Source of the DNA: Sindora glabra
Lineage: Eukaryota; Streptophyta; Magnoliopsida; Fabales; Fabaceae
DNA length: 64,000 nt
Reading direction: 5' to 3'
Assembly: GCA_020226215.1 (NCBI GenBank)
Contig: CM035232.1
Coordinates: forward strand, 13,304,316-13,368,315
Numbering within the stretch: position 1 is the stretch's first letter; every line of letters begins with the position of its first letter. This document shows, in pieces, positions 24,504 to 38,200 of this stretch. The notes under the pieces are model-generated. The model made no database searches and was not told where the DNA came from. It was given only the letters and a program-made list of their open reading frames with translations. The translations under genes and the position numbers were made by a program.

Positions 24504-27500
24504 TTAGCTTCTACATGTCTTAAGTTTCTTCACAGCTTGCTCAGAATCTTCTGCCCTTGCAACTCTAGAACGCCCCATTACTTTATTCCTAGAAGGAAAC
24601 ACATCATCCTACGGCAAAAAAATTCAAACGTTAGCCAAAAGATCAGAAGTCCACAGTTCTATAGTACAGAACTTTAGCATAACGTTAAATCAAAATAATC
24701 TCATAGAAATGACAGGAAAAAAAAAAGTAAGTCCAAGGCTTATCTATATGTACCTTGTCAGCGTCTAACGGTGATGATCTGATGTTTGTTTGCCTACCGA
24801 GCTCAATTTGCACTGAGATGCTGGCCTGTGACAAATCTACTCCAGAACTCTGCAGTGCTTCTGTTAGCGTATGAAATAACCTGTCCAATAACAATGGATA
24901 TTCTTCAATTCAATCACAGTCAAAATGGTCTGAGAAGGGATTCAGCAAGGCTGATAATAAAATCAATTTTTACGTCGAACACCGAAACTTAAAAGTAGTA
25001 TTTCTTTTTTCCAAATTATATGCACTAATCAGATGAATAATGGAGTAATTTCTTACCCTTTTGAGTACGCACTTGATAAGCTGATGGCACCACCTTCAAT
25101 GGAGAGATCTTTCTCTTTAGGCTTATCATCAGTGGTAGCCATCTCTGTGGCACAAGGACAAGCCTGGCACTGCACTGATGCTTGACAAATGCTGTTCTCT
25201 GCATCAGTTGCCAATCTCTGTGGGAGCTGAGGCACTACTACACCACCGGGACCGCCCCTTTGCGCAGGTGCCAAGAAATTTTGTTGTGGAGAAAGAGGAA
25301 TTGACATAGCCTTAGTACTGATCCCGGACACTAAATTATGAATGCTCCCTGATATTGTGGGAGAGATGCTGATATTTCTGTCTTCAATCTTTGAAGCAAA
25401 TAGCATGTTTGGAGGCGGACCCGAGTCACTATTTGTGCCACCCGACTGATCAAGGTAACTTTCTGCAGGCTTCTGATTATTTCTCTGCTTTGAATGAAAT
25501 TAGTGAGTTATTGGCAAGTAGGCACAGCACAATCACTATTTCTAAGACATGTTAGATATTTACCCATGGCATTAATTTTTCCGGCTGGTGATTCCACCCT
25601 TGGAAGGACCTTTCATACTTACGCACCTTCTCTTGTAAAAAATGGACGTACTCAATGACCTAGAGACGATTTAGACTAACCATTTTTGAGAGATTACAAA
25701 AAATATCAATCAGACTTGTATGATTCACAAAACTACAACATTGTATGTACCTCTAACAAGAAAGAGGCCTTATCCCTCTTCTGTTCACCGTGTGGAATAA
25801 TGGCTCTTAACATCCGAAATCTGCGTAAGGCAATTCTGATGAAGAAAGGGCAGCCATGGAAGCAAGACATAATCGGAAAGGTGGCATGTATTATTATTAT
25901 TAATAATAATATAAACACTTGCCTGTCATTAATTTTGCTCCTCCTACGCTGCTCTGTAGCAGAATGTTTTGATCTTGGCGTATTTGGCTTTTGATCAGTG
26001 CTTTTCCCATCCAGTTTCACTCTCAATACCCCTGTAAATGAATAATTTATATATTTGTTAGAACAATTCAAAGCAGTGAACTTTAGAATTAAAAAGAGCT
26101 AGAAAATTTTATCAAACAAGTAGAATGATGACAAAGAAATATTTTTTGAAATGCATGCATGGCAGGTAAGATGATTCATGGTTTGAAAATGAAAGAGCTA
26201 TACCTCTTTGAGTATTTGAGGATTCTTTCCCTAGAAGGAATGCTTTAGAATTGTCCAGTTCTTCATCCTGGGTATTACAGTTCCTTGCGGATTTCAGCAT
26301 TTCCAGCAAACTCTGGTTCTTCTGCCCACTTGTCCTATTCAAATTACCACAAAAAAAAGGGAAAAAAAAAAGCCTCAATAATTATCCACCTCAAACGCAG
26401 CTGTTTTCCCATTAATATCGAGGCTGTGGGACTCACTGTGAGGAACGAGTACAGTTCAAGCTGTTGTGATGATTGTTCGAGAACGACGATGCTTGCTTCG
26501 ACAACGTCCACTGTTCTAACTTCTCTGCAGATTCTGTAGTTCAGAGAGATTCCGCGAAACCTTAGTTATTACAGTTGCCCAAGATACAGAGCACAAATCA
26601 AAATAATAATAATAAAGGATAAATAGCAACAACCACATCTATAGTTTCTAGTTTTTTTCGGTTTCAAGTGATCCTGTTTCTCATTTAGAATATGACAAAT
26701 CCGTTCACACATAACACCCACATATATATATATTTTCATCTATAATTTTGTAGAATTGACAAAAAGCTCCACAAAACGTTACAAATTTTCAAAAAATGTT
26801 CTTCTGAGTTTGAGTGTCCTTTTTTTCTTTTGGTGGAAAACATAGAGTAGAAGTAACTAGCTAGCCACACTTACTAAGTGAAGTACTTCCAAAATGTTGT
26901 GCTAGTTTGAATTTTATTATTTTTTTTTTGCATCTTATAATTCATTATAATTTTCATTAAAATATGGACAAAAAATTTCACAGGAGGTTACACACAAACG
27001 AAGTATATTACATGAATAACTTGATGATTTGCTTAACTCGGCCAAACTTAAAAAAGGAAAAAAATGATCTTTATAATTCACCAAGGAAAAGTTAATTAAC
27101 AGTGACACATGGAAATGAGTATTTCTTGGAATATATATGCCTATTTGTAATAAATAGAAAGAAATTAACACACTTGATTTAAACTATTAAATTTTATTCG
27201 ATCCGCATAATATCATGTAAATTAATAAATTTGGATAGTTAAATTCAATGGTGCCATGCAGTGCAGGGACATCTTTGATGCTCCAACAAATGTTAATACT
27301 AATTCATATATTAATCGGAGAAAAAGAATGTGACAAATAGAAAAAAGTTCTACCTGCCACGTAGGGCTTGTCCCCAACATGATTCTCCTTTCCAGTCTTT
27401 CCCTTCTTGACTGCTGCAGACTCCTCCCACAAAGAAAAGTCACTCCCACTGTAAGAACTGCAGTTGGAGTTTTCATCATATTTGTCCGTACTACTTGCCT

Positions 27501-29009
27501 GGGCCACAGTGAAAACGGATCCTGCATCCTCCTTTAGAACCCTTTGAATTCTTTTAAAACTCGAAATTGGGCTTATGCTGAATGTTCCAATCCCTCCGGG
27601 AAGGATATTGTGCTCCACCGATGGCGGCGTCTTTTGAGCCGCCGACAACATCTCGTTTGCTGCTCCCTCGTCCTTGGCAGTGCTTTTTCTCTCTTCCCGT
27701 TCTTCTAGGGGCTGCAAGAAATCACGGGTTTTGAGGAGATTTCCTGTCCACACGCACAAGGCAAAACAATGTCGTTCAGAACTCCAGACAAGAAAACGAA
27801 CAACAAAAACGCGGCATCGTTTAGCTCAAGCTTAGTCAACGCAAGTAACTTTCTCTTCATCGAGCTTAAGCTTAGGTAACATAAATTACTGTTTTTACGT
27901 CAGTAGATTAATATAAAATATCATCTTCATAGTTTTCCTACTGTCATTCCTATGTTCATTTTTCCAATTAAAAATAATGTATAAAAGAAATTTCATATTT
28001 GACATAATCACATAATTTTCCTCCACGTACGACTCGCTCGAAAGATGCCCCAGGTATAGAGTTTGACCATGCAGATGATGAAAGCACGACATGACTGCCA
28101 AAATCAGAAACTACTTGTTCTATCCAAAAAGACAAATAACAAATCAAAATCTTTCATTTTCTCTGGTTTTGTAACTGATAATTTTATGTTTCGTTTCGTG
28201 AATAAAAAAGAAACGGGCATTTCATGAAGCCGAAGGAGAGAAGGCCATCCCCTTCCCCGCATAAGGCCTGAAGTGAAACATCAAATCATCTGCAACTCCG
28301 AGTCCAATGCCATGTTGGGCCCTACAACATCCCCCACTCAATCTCACGGCGCTAGATACTTGGCCCTTGCCAACTTTGCCACTCCCTCAATTTCAGTATT
28401 ATTTCTGCTGATAAGTAAATTATTTTAATAAATAATTTTTAAAATTTTAAAAATAATTTCTTTATTTATCAAAATGTAAGTAAAAATAGTGTTGAGAATA
28501 TTACAATAAGACCAGAAATAGTTTTCTACTTTTATTATCAATCACTTAGTGTGAAAGGCCTAAATATCCGCGATTAATATTTTCAAAGTATATATACTAT
28601 AGACATTAAACAAATCTGAAAAAAATACAAAAGTTCTGGCCCAGTAGGCCCATGACCCAGATCCATGATGTAGTCACGTGCACGAACAAGCGTAATGGAT
28701 AATTTCGATTCTTACATTTTCGTACGATTGATATATTTTAGCATACATCAGATAATTGAAAAAAAAAAAATATACCTTGAGAAGGTTGTCTTGGATCATG
28801 TTGGGCAGTTGAATGACTGTACAGTGACAGAAAATCGTGCGTCGGTTTCCGTCCTGTTCCAAACCCAGAAATAACATGAACGCGCAACCTCAGTACAACA
28901 AACTTGAAAAAGGAAAATCTCAAAAACGCAACTAACAAAGAAAGAAGGAGATCCATCAGAAAAGCTACCAACCTTGGGTTCCAAAGGGACGTGTTTGAGG
29001 AAGTTCCAT
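24504..29009 (-). CDS. BIM1: BIM1-like bHLH transcription factor, 11 coding exons
   Basis: Homologue of Arabidopsis BES1-INTERACTING MYC-LIKE 1, a nuclear bHLH protein that partners BES1 on E-boxes of brassinosteroid-induced genes. Exons, 5' to 3': 29009-28973, 28853-28776, 27743-27354, 26524-26437, 26334-26204, 26031-25923, 25820-25751, 25659-25564, 25484-25057, 24880-24754, 24608-24504. All join in frame to 1,659 nt (552 aa plus TAA), close to the Arabidopsis length. The N-terminus has MELPQTRPFGTQGRKPTHDF. The bHLH spans about residues 262-316, with the E-box contact residues His264, Glu268 and Arg272. The C-terminal block SGVDLSQASISVQIEL (488-503) is conserved in the family, followed by a basic KKLKT near the end. 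An ATG lies one codon upstream (29012); the second was chosen because the family starts MELP. No frame defects seen. Exon borders are read by eye, with no transcript support. Confidence 0.92.
25921..25922 (-). other. BIM1: Non-canonical GC splice donor in the BIM1 bHLH
   Basis: The exon encoding the basic region ends ...AATGACAG and the intron starts GCAAGT, with the acceptor at ...TACGCAG (intron 25922-25821). Only this junction continues asparagine-aspartate-arginine into FRMLRAIIP of helix 1. The nearest GT, five bases further, shifts the frame. AG|GCAAGT is the known consensus of GC-AG introns, which the major spliceosome removes. Confidence 0.8.
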
Positions 29010-29880
29010 CATAAGTTCAAATTCTTTACACTTCCCAGAACCTGAATTCCCACAAACAACCATAAATACTTTTCAGAATTTGCAGGGGCCATAAAAAATC
29101 TCGCTAACCTATCTTAGATCCGAATTATATATATTTGCAAACCAAATTGTTTATTTTTGTTTTTCCTTTATTTCTCTTTTGTCCAGAAATCTTCGCCCCA
29201 AGACTGAAGATCAGAGAAGCATTCAGTTTCTCATCTAAGATTACTATTAGAGGAACTTTCGCGGACTGATTTTTACCTAAAATTCCAGCAGACAATTAAA
29301 ACCAACAACTTTTTTCTAATTTTTGAACCATATCTGCCATTTTTATATTCATCTCATTGCTTAATAACAACAGCCGGGTCACCTCTTAGAACTCAGAAGA
29401 CTTGACTACGTAATTGTTTCATTTAAAAAAAAAAAGAAAGAAAGAAAAGTGTTGCAACATATTTTAACGTGGGATTATCATAACTCAGCTTAATTGAAAA
29501 TTTAAAAGACAGGGTTTAAGTAGACGAAATCAACAGAATTTTTGAGAATTGAAGAGCATTGGAAAAGGAGAGATCCAAACAACAAGGAATGAATTATGAG
29601 AATTTCCACAAATTAAGAAGCAACATGGTATAGAAAAAATCACAACAGACAACAACTCACCTTTCAGCGTAGATATAGTGAAGACGATGAATAGAGAGTA
29701 GACGATGAGGTGGAAACAGAGACTCCCTGCGCACTAAAATGGGAATCTGGAAATCACGTCAACCAAAACTATGGCTTTCTGGCTCTTCTCTCGGTGTCTG
29801 GCGATTTTCTTACCGCTCTTTTTTCCTTCAATCTGAAAACGAGCAGCGGGACGAAAGATGGCAGACTCTGCTCTCTCTCT
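28973..29880 (-). other. BIM1: BIM1 5' leader with an intron
   Basis: On the - strand, a leader exon (about 29880-29661) ends GAAAG|GTGAGT. Intron sequence 29660-29042 ends ATTCAG, and the next exon (from 29041) carries 29-32 nt of leader before the start codon. The leader exon opens with a GA repeat (sense strand; 29868-29887). Splice signals are good matches but unproven. Confidence 0.65.
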
Positions 29881-29906
29881 CTCTCTGGGGATGAATTAAG
29901 GATCAT

Positions 29907-29916
29907 TTTATATAGT
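29907..29916 (-). promoter_or_regulatory. BIM1: BIM1 TATA box
   Basis: CTATATAAAA on the - strand, about 30 bp before a GA-rich stretch that would open the transcript (start near 29878). Position relative to the leader exon suits a core promoter. Confidence 0.55.
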
Positions 29917-30973
29917 TTCTGTTTCTTCGCATTCTGTGTTCTAAATCCACTTTCATCTCACGGGTATTCCTTTTTTTCCGTCAAGTGTCAACTCCGTTGG
30001 TAAACGTCGTTGGCGGCGGATAACGGCGTAAATCGCAAACAAACGGATTATTCCTGCAGACATATCGCCGTTTGCATTATCGGGCCCGAGTGAGGAGACG
30101 TAGTTTTCTTCAGAAAACATTTGTTTTCGGTCCCTCCTCTTGCTTTCTATTATTTTTGCAATCCCGATACAATATTTATTTTCATTTCCACAATCCCCTA
30201 TTCACATTATTTTATAGATTCATATTTTAAAAAAATTAAAATTAAATTTCTAACATAAATTAAAGAATATCAATTAATACAAAATAAAAAAAAATTATAA
30301 AATTTAAATTAATGGATATAAAAATTTAAAATTTAATTTTCAGTTTATATAATATTTTTGCATGATAATATATGCATAAAAAATTAAATCCAAAATTAAG
30401 TTTGAAATTTTTTATTTTAAATTAAATTTTACAAATTTATTTTACATTTTATATCTATCAATAATTTTTAATTTACATTCAAAATTTAATTTTAAATTTC
30501 ATTTTCATTGTATACACTATACAGTATCCTATTGTATTTGTTGTCCGAAATTTTTTAGTCCCATATATATTCGAGGCGAGACTCACTGTATGTACCCCAA
30601 GATTGCAATTAATTGTGTTTTAAACTCTTACCCTACAGCATTCATGACAAAACTCATTGTATCACATACCATTACACGCGTTTATATTATCTTATCGCTT
30701 TTACGAAGAAAAAAATATGATATAGTAATAATATTTTACGAGTATCCAAATAATTAAATCATTAAATATATATAAATTAGAAATTAAACTGTGACTATAA
30801 AAAAATATAAACCCTTTAAACGACACCAAATTTCACTTAAATCAAACGTTGTCAGCAAAAAAATAACTGCATTATTGATAATGATTTATGTTCTGCTATT
30901 ATTTGTTTCGAGCAAAAAAGGGGAGTTATATTAGATTGACGTCGTAATGTTGAAGGAGGGGGGCAGGGAGAAA

Positions 30974-31010
<37 letters not shown>

Positions 31011-33897
31011 TCACTCACGTGAGGAGGTGAGAAGGGTAACATCAACATGGGAGCTGACGTCCAGAAAAATGATTAACCTAAGAAAGAGGATAAATATATA
31101 CTCATTTTTGTGAATGGTGATTAATGCACAGATCCCTCGCTACCATATGTCCGAGTTTAATTAAATTTAACATGGTTGGCTGTATTTTTCTTTATATTCT
31201 ACAATGAAAATAGGAAAATGAGAGAAGGAAGGATGTTATTGTAAGGGAAGGAACGTCACGTGCTGTGCCACGTCGCCCCTTTTTCCGAGTGCACAATTGC
31301 AACATTCGCAGCGCCGGGAAACGCGGAACTTCTTTTTATCTTTACTCTTTTCACTCTTCATGCTCCCCCTCCGTTCATCCCCTCTTCCACTACACTCTGT
31401 CTTTCCTCTTGGAAGGATAATTATCTTACTAATAAATTACTGTCTTGCTCCAAATAGAGAATAAAAAAAAATCATTTGTAAAATCGAGTTTTACACTTTA
31501 AAACTCACATTATAAGTTGGTTCTATGTTAGTTCTTCTCTTTGTAGTCTTGTGTTTGTTTGATTTTGTTTGGTTATCCTCCTCCTCCTCTTCTTCTTTTA
31601 AAGGTGATTTTAGCTTTATTTTTTATGTGTAAGGTCTTTATCTTGTAACTTATTACTTACATAATAAAAAAATAATTATTTTTCTAGAAGAAGGAGGGAG
31701 AAGATGTTATCACCCTTAGCTACTCTTTTTGAATATGTCGAAAGAAGTATTTGTTGGTTATAAATTATTTCACTTAAGTTATAACTATTATTTTGTGCTA
31801 GTATGTTATTGTAATTTTATTAAAATGCTAGCAATTTGAAAAGTTATCTACTTCTTCATTGATCATAAAATATGGTTGAGTACTTTATTTTTTTATCAAA
31901 TATAATGTGAAAACGTAAATATAATTAAAAAATTATATACATAATAATGTTTTATATACTAATCATATAAAACATTAGTAAAGAGAAAGAATATAATTAA
32001 AAACAAGTATATATTTGATATTTTTTAAGTAGAGTTTAATAACTAATTACAATATTTTTTATTTATTTTACCATTGTATATAAATGAAGAGTGGAATAAA
32101 TAATTATCATAAAAATAAAATATTAATAATATTAATTATAAAAATTGAAAAATATAATAATCACTATATATATAAATGAAAATTTAAATATTACATCTAC
32201 TTATACAAAAAAAAAAAAGGGTTACAAAGTAGGAAAAAAATTCTAATATGGAAAATAGTCACATTACATGATTGGGAGGTCGGCATGTAACCATCCACAT
32301 GAAATATCATTCTCTCAGTTTCTGAGTAAGCAGCTTCCGACGGGCTTCTAATGTGTGCTCTTTTGTGCAAATGCAAACACTCGTTGAAACAAATGAAACT
32401 CAATTTTTATCAATTAAATAATTTTTTATCCTCCGACTATCATGGCGCCTATTCACAAAGATCCTACGGACAGCTTGTAGTGACAATATCCCTTTATGCA
32501 TCTTCTTTTTTTCTCTTTCCTTCCTGCTTTTCTACTTTCTTTTCGGGTATTATATTTTTAACTATGTTTCATTTTCATCCACTGCGCTGAATCCTTGTTC
32601 TTCAAAAAAAAAAAAAGAAATTATGGCAAAAGAAGAACAGGCCAGTCCATTTTCCATCGCAAAATTTCACGAAGTTTTTACTCCAAGCATTCCCTAAAAC
32701 AATGAATCAACCGCATTTGAACATTTGGCATATCACTTTCTTTTCCATCCATAGTAGACAACACGGCAAGTTATCAGAGACCTCAAATTAATGTATGTTT
32801 GCATATTTTAAATTAGTGAACATGTGTTTGTGCCAAGTGATTGATGCCTCTTTTGTTCTTTTGTATTATAATTAATTTAGTACAAGTTAAAATAAGCTTA
32901 GATGAATATGAAAGAAGGAAATTAAAGCTATATAATTGGTTTCGAAAACTAATAAATCAAACCAATTTTTAAATAATTAGTTTCCCAATGTTCTTAAACA
33001 AAGCTAATTTGATGAAAAGATAGAATACAACAATTTACTTTGATATACATTATTTGATCATGTTAATATTATTTGTACATAAGTTTTTTCTGTGGAAGGG
33101 AAGAAAGTAAAACTTATGTGGTGGGATGGATCACAGGAGAAGGGACAAAAGAAGCAAGCCCTACATGCAAAGCACTTGCCGTGAGTTGTTGGGACGTCGT
33201 CCGATGCTGTCTTATCTTCATTTCATTATTTGAAATTAAAAAAAATAATACACATCACTTTATAACATTTCAATGAACTTAAGTCATTAAATTTTATTTA
33301 ATTTGTATAATATTATACATGCCAGCAAATTTGAATCATGAGATCTGGTAATGCATGGTATTAGTGAAATATGTTAGACTCTTCTCTCTTTTCCTTATTT
33401 CTAATTATTATCCCTTTTCAATAATTAACCCCCAACGCGGTTTTCATCGTACAGGGCATCAAATTGAACAACAATAAACGCAATTAAGGTAGTAAATTGA
33501 AATATAATATTATTTTTAGATTAGAGAGAGAGAGAGAGAGAGAGAGAAGATTTATCAGTGGCAAAGGGTTGGAAGATGCACGTGAGAAAGATCTGTTGGT
33601 GATTGGAGAAATTAGGGGAGGAAACAAGCAGCCTAATTGGTGGGGTAGAGTGAATAGAGAACTATATGAGCCTATGCTACAAAGCTAAAAATGCCCGATC
33701 GCAAATCCAAAGAAGAAAGAGGGTATGCAACGTGAAAAAGCCATCTGCGGTCATTTTCATGTTTGTCCTACGGATCGGAGAGGGGGGGGGGGGGGGGGGG
33801 GCGGGAATGGCCACGTGAGTTTGACCCCCTACTCACGTGCACACAAATAAAAGTATTATATTTAGATAATACTTTAATATTGTAGTAATATTTAATA
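29917..33897. other. Gene-free region with G-box and GA-rich patches
   Basis: No protein gene recognised. It contains (GA)n at 30978-31005 and 33523-33547, CACGTG at 31016, 31257, 33812 and 33834, and a pyrimidine-rich stretch at 31320-31410. The right part of the BIM1 promoter lies at its left edge (GC-richer, about 29990-30100). Short ORFs at 32197-32403 and 33073-33276 match nothing I know. Confidence 0.45.
33782..33801 (+). repeat. (G)20 homopolymer
   Basis: Twenty consecutive G, then C and GGG. Two G-boxes follow within 40 bp. Confidence 0.95.
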
Positions 33898-35275
33898 CTT
33901 TTTTCTTTTATATTTGTCATTTTTTTAAAAAATATTTTTTATTTGTTATTTTAGAATCTTAATAAAATATTAAATATTCTTTTTTTAATTTCACAATTCT
34001 TCTTTATTAATAAATATTTGATTATTTTACATTATCAATTCATTTATATTTATTTCATCATATTTCTCTTTTTATTTTTAATTATTTTAAAATTTGTACA
34101 TAAAATATAATTTTGAGAAATATATAAAAAATAAATAAACTGAATTATTTTTTTAATACATCTAAAATCGATTAGTTGTAACAAATAATAAGAAAAAATG
34201 AAAGTATTATTTTAGAAACTTTATTTTATGTCATGTTTGAGATTTAAATATAGAATTTTATGCATATGCATTAAGTGAATTATCACTCTTACTATTATGA
34301 TAAAGAAACAAGATGATGTAACAAGTTTTAAAATTATTTAATTATAATTATCCATTCTTAATAGATAGAACCAAATAATTTTTAAAATTATCACATTATT
34401 CTAAATTTTGAAAATTTTAAAATACTGTATAATTCACTTTATATTATATATACTTCTTCATATATGCATTTCAAAGGCCGTTTTTTGTGAAGTTTAAAAT
34501 CCTATATATTTTAATAAAAAAAGAAATTTAGAATCTCCATTTCTTAGGAAATAAATGAAGTGAATTTTGAAGAAAAGTAGATACTAAATTTTTTTTGTTT
34601 GGAATTGTGAACCCTAGTAAATAGTATTGAATCTCCGAATTAAAATTATACAGTATCTCTCCAAAATTGATAAAAAGCTTATAGAAGAAAATAGGAAGGA
34701 TCCCAACCCATTAAAAAGAAAATATACCGTACAATTCTAAAATAAGGGTATATCGAGCTTTTCTTTGATAATTGAACGATAAATCTTAATTCATGTAAAA
34801 ATAATTATATAATAATATCATATTTTATAACAAAAATAAGGGTTTTTTTTTTCAAGAAAGTATAAAGATAAAATGATGCATAGGTATACAAAAAATAATT
34901 TTACTAGTTTCGCTCACAACTATATTTTTTGTTAACTATTTTCATGAGTATGAATGCAATATATTCTTTTTGTTTTTTATTATCTAACACAGTTAACTAA
35001 TTTCATATATATTAAAAAAGTAGTCTAGTTTATTCATTTTTTATAGATTTTTCAAGGTTATTCTTGATACATAAAGTTCAAAATAGTTAAAAATGAAGAG
35101 AGAAATGTGATAGGATAAATGTAAGTGGGTTGAGATATATAATAATAAAATATTTATTAATAAAAAATAATAAAATTTAAAAATATTTAATATTTTATTA
35201 GAATTCTAAAATGATAGATAAAAAAGAAATAAAATATCTCTTAAAAATATGACAAACAATAAGAAATAGAGAAAG
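33898..35275. mobile_element. Non-autonomous element with ~200-bp inverted repeats, Tc1/mariner-like
   Basis: The left arm (33898-34100) reappears inverted at about 35060-35275. For example CTTTTTTCTTTTATATTTGT pairs with CTTTCTCTATTTCTTATTGT, and ATTTTAGAATCTTAATAAAA with ATTTTAGAATTCTAATAAAA. A TA dinucleotide lies at each border, as expected for Tc1/mariner (Stowaway-like) insertion, but TA is common in such DNA. The interior is AT-rich and non-coding. Confidence 0.6.
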
Positions 35276-38200
35276 TATTTTGAGTTGAAATGAATTAACA
35301 TATTTTGAAACAAATATATAATATCAATTAATTAGATCATGTTACACCTATAATTATAATCAGTTTTTTGTGCCATTATGAAACTAGAATTTTCCTTGCA
35401 GCCTAACTTAACCGCTATTTGCCAACATAGCAATTAATATTGGATGTATATTTTCTCCTAATGTTTACCCTGTCATGACGAATGCTTAAAAAATCAGATG
35501 AAATTAGCTTGTTTTATTGAAAAATTGTAAACTAGCATTATAACTTGTTCAATTAACTTTTAAAATCAATCTCCAAAAAAACTAGTTAGAAAATTAATGT
35601 GTTGGCGACAAATCGATTAATTTGTGCAAACTGATCAGAATTCATACGGTTCAATTGGTTAGTTTTTTTGAAAAAATTATTATTATTATGAGATATATAT
35701 TTAAAGTTTAATGTTCTAAATAATAAAAAAATTACTTTATCTTTATAAATAAAAGCCCAAAAACAAGAAAATTGAGTTTAATATTAAACTTTTTATGATA
35801 ATTTGAATTATAAATTTGTAAAAATATAAAGTTATTTAATAAATTTTGAAATATTTTCATATTTTATACACATAAATTTAAATTTCTAATAATTTAATTT
35901 TTTTAAATTGCTATATTTTAAAATTTTTAATATATATTACAATTCTGATTCAACCTTAATTTCACCCCATTAAACTATTAAATTATCAGTCCGATTTTAA
36001 AGTCTACTCAATATACTAAAAAATAGCAATGACAAACACGCATTCCCATCTCAATTATAGTTTTGTTATAAATTATAATTATAATTATTTAATATAGATA
36101 TAGATGTGAGTAATGAAGTGTATCTTTACATATAATGTGCAGCGAGCAATGAAGTTAAAGACTATTTTAGGGGTCAATTGTGAGTCCATTGGCAAAATAT
36201 AACGTTGTGCATTCATTATGTTTCTTATTAATTTCATTGAATCATACCCTCTTCAACTTTCAGTTGTTAAAAACTTATTAATATCTTTTTTTTCTATATT
36301 TTTGCTGGCCCAATTCCATTTATTGTTATATTGAACTTTTTTCTCTTTAGTTATTTTAACACCATTTGGAAATAAATATGTATCAAGTTATTTATCATCC
36401 TTTCTATTATAGAAAAATTTCTCTATTGAGTTTCCATCAAAGTTGACAAAGATAAAGTTTTCTCTCTCTACTTTTAAAAAATACTAATAAAATTGAAACA
36501 AATATAGAGAAGAAAAATTGAAAAATTAATTATTTTATTAATTTTTAATAATAATAATAATATAGTAAATTTTAATTGGTACTGGGTAATCAAGAAGTTT
36601 TCATCATAATATATATATAGTACTGTAATAATATATGAATGGTTAAATCTATGCCTAAATAACGAAAGCCTGTAATAATTGATGTTGAAAATAATGCAAA
36701 AATTATGAATATAGTTGAAGGTAGTTGAAATAGGTTGAAGTAGAAAATGCTTCCCCTCCAACTTCAACTCTCAATCTGACACCTGTAATATATATATATA
36801 TTACTTTTATTATGATTCTTCGACAAGCAGCTTGAAGTTCTACTCTCCACAAATGACTTTGAGGATAATACTTTGTCGTTTACATAGACTTTAATTCTGA
36901 GGAGAAGAAGATGACAAGTTTTGGCTAAATTAATAGTGGTTGGCTCATATGGAAAAATAATGAATGCTTACGTTGCAACCATTGTAAGGTGTGGCTTCTA
37001 TCCTTCTCCAAGCACATGCTGCCTTTTTATCACACAATATAGCGCTTTTGTTTAAAATTTTTGCCAGCTCCAAATGATTTCGGATTTTTAAAACATACAA
37101 TATTATTATTTATAGTGAAAATATATAAAATAAATGATTCCTTCCGTTGAGGTACCATCCAATAAAACAATTAAAATATATAATAATGTATTAATTATCT
37201 TTCATCCTCCTAAGAGACAACTTTTTTTTTGGAAGAATGGGAAGTATAACTATTTATAGTAAACTCAAGTTTTAAAGGTACGATAAGTTGTTTAACTTTA
37301 AAAGTTATTGAACTTCTTAAAATTTTATAGTAATATTCATGAATTGCCTTATTTTTATAATTTAGGAAAGAGAGAAAAGATTAATTAAATAATAAAATAT
37401 TAACCAACACTTTAATAATATAATAGTATTTGATGTTGCATTAAAAGTTTTACTCCGTATTAAATTTAAGTTTCAAACTAGAATCTTTTATATATATATA
37501 TAGACACACATTATTTTTATTATTATTTTTCTTAAAAAGCAAGACATTACATTACTAATCTATGAAACGGCATGATCATAATAAACAAAGCAAAGATTCA
37601 AATGCACAAAGACAAGTTAATAGGTTCATGTACATAGTTGGATCGCTGTTTCCCGCACATATTTAAATGTGAAAAAATAGTATAATTAATTGCCTAAAGT
37701 CCTTCATGTTCTTGTATTATTGATAATATCGTTATTAGCTGTGAATTACAGAATCGTTCTTTTAAAGGAAAAAAAAAAAGGTTTGATGCTGCATAGAACG
37801 TGACATTCAAATATAATGCACTTTATCAAATAGTTAATACAATTAATTTAATACTTGATAAAGCACCAATCATTGGACATACTTCTGATCTCCAATTCTG
37901 CAAGTATTAGACGAAATCACCAAGCTGCATAGTTTTGAACATTTTTTTTTTAATTTGCCGATCTTTTAGCGGTTGGTGATTTTTATTTTTTATTTTTTGA
38001 TTTCACTTAAATTCTAATTATTGATTGTTTTTATTATAAATTATTTTTTATTTAAGGTAGAATTTTGTATTAGAATAAAATTAAAATTTTAATCAAATAA
38101 ATATTTTAAAATATAAATGTGTATTGATCAAAAGTTTGAAAAAAATATGGAAAGTTATCGAAAAATTATGAAATTATTGTTAACAACCTTCACATGATAT

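Noticed and set aside
29710..30003. 97-codon + strand ORF at the BIM1 promoter
   Set aside because: Antisense to the BIM1 leader and core promoter. No conserved motif.
31240..31280. Possible miR398-like word near TCGCCCCT
   Set aside because: Only a few bases agree and no folding partner arm is nearby.
32197..32403. 68-codon - strand ORF
   Set aside because: More complex than its surroundings but no domain, no family resemblance and a low-complexity C-terminus.
35560..36010. Possible hAT-type MITE with GGTTCAATTGGTT words
   Set aside because: I could not find matching ends or a target duplication, so it was not listed as an element.
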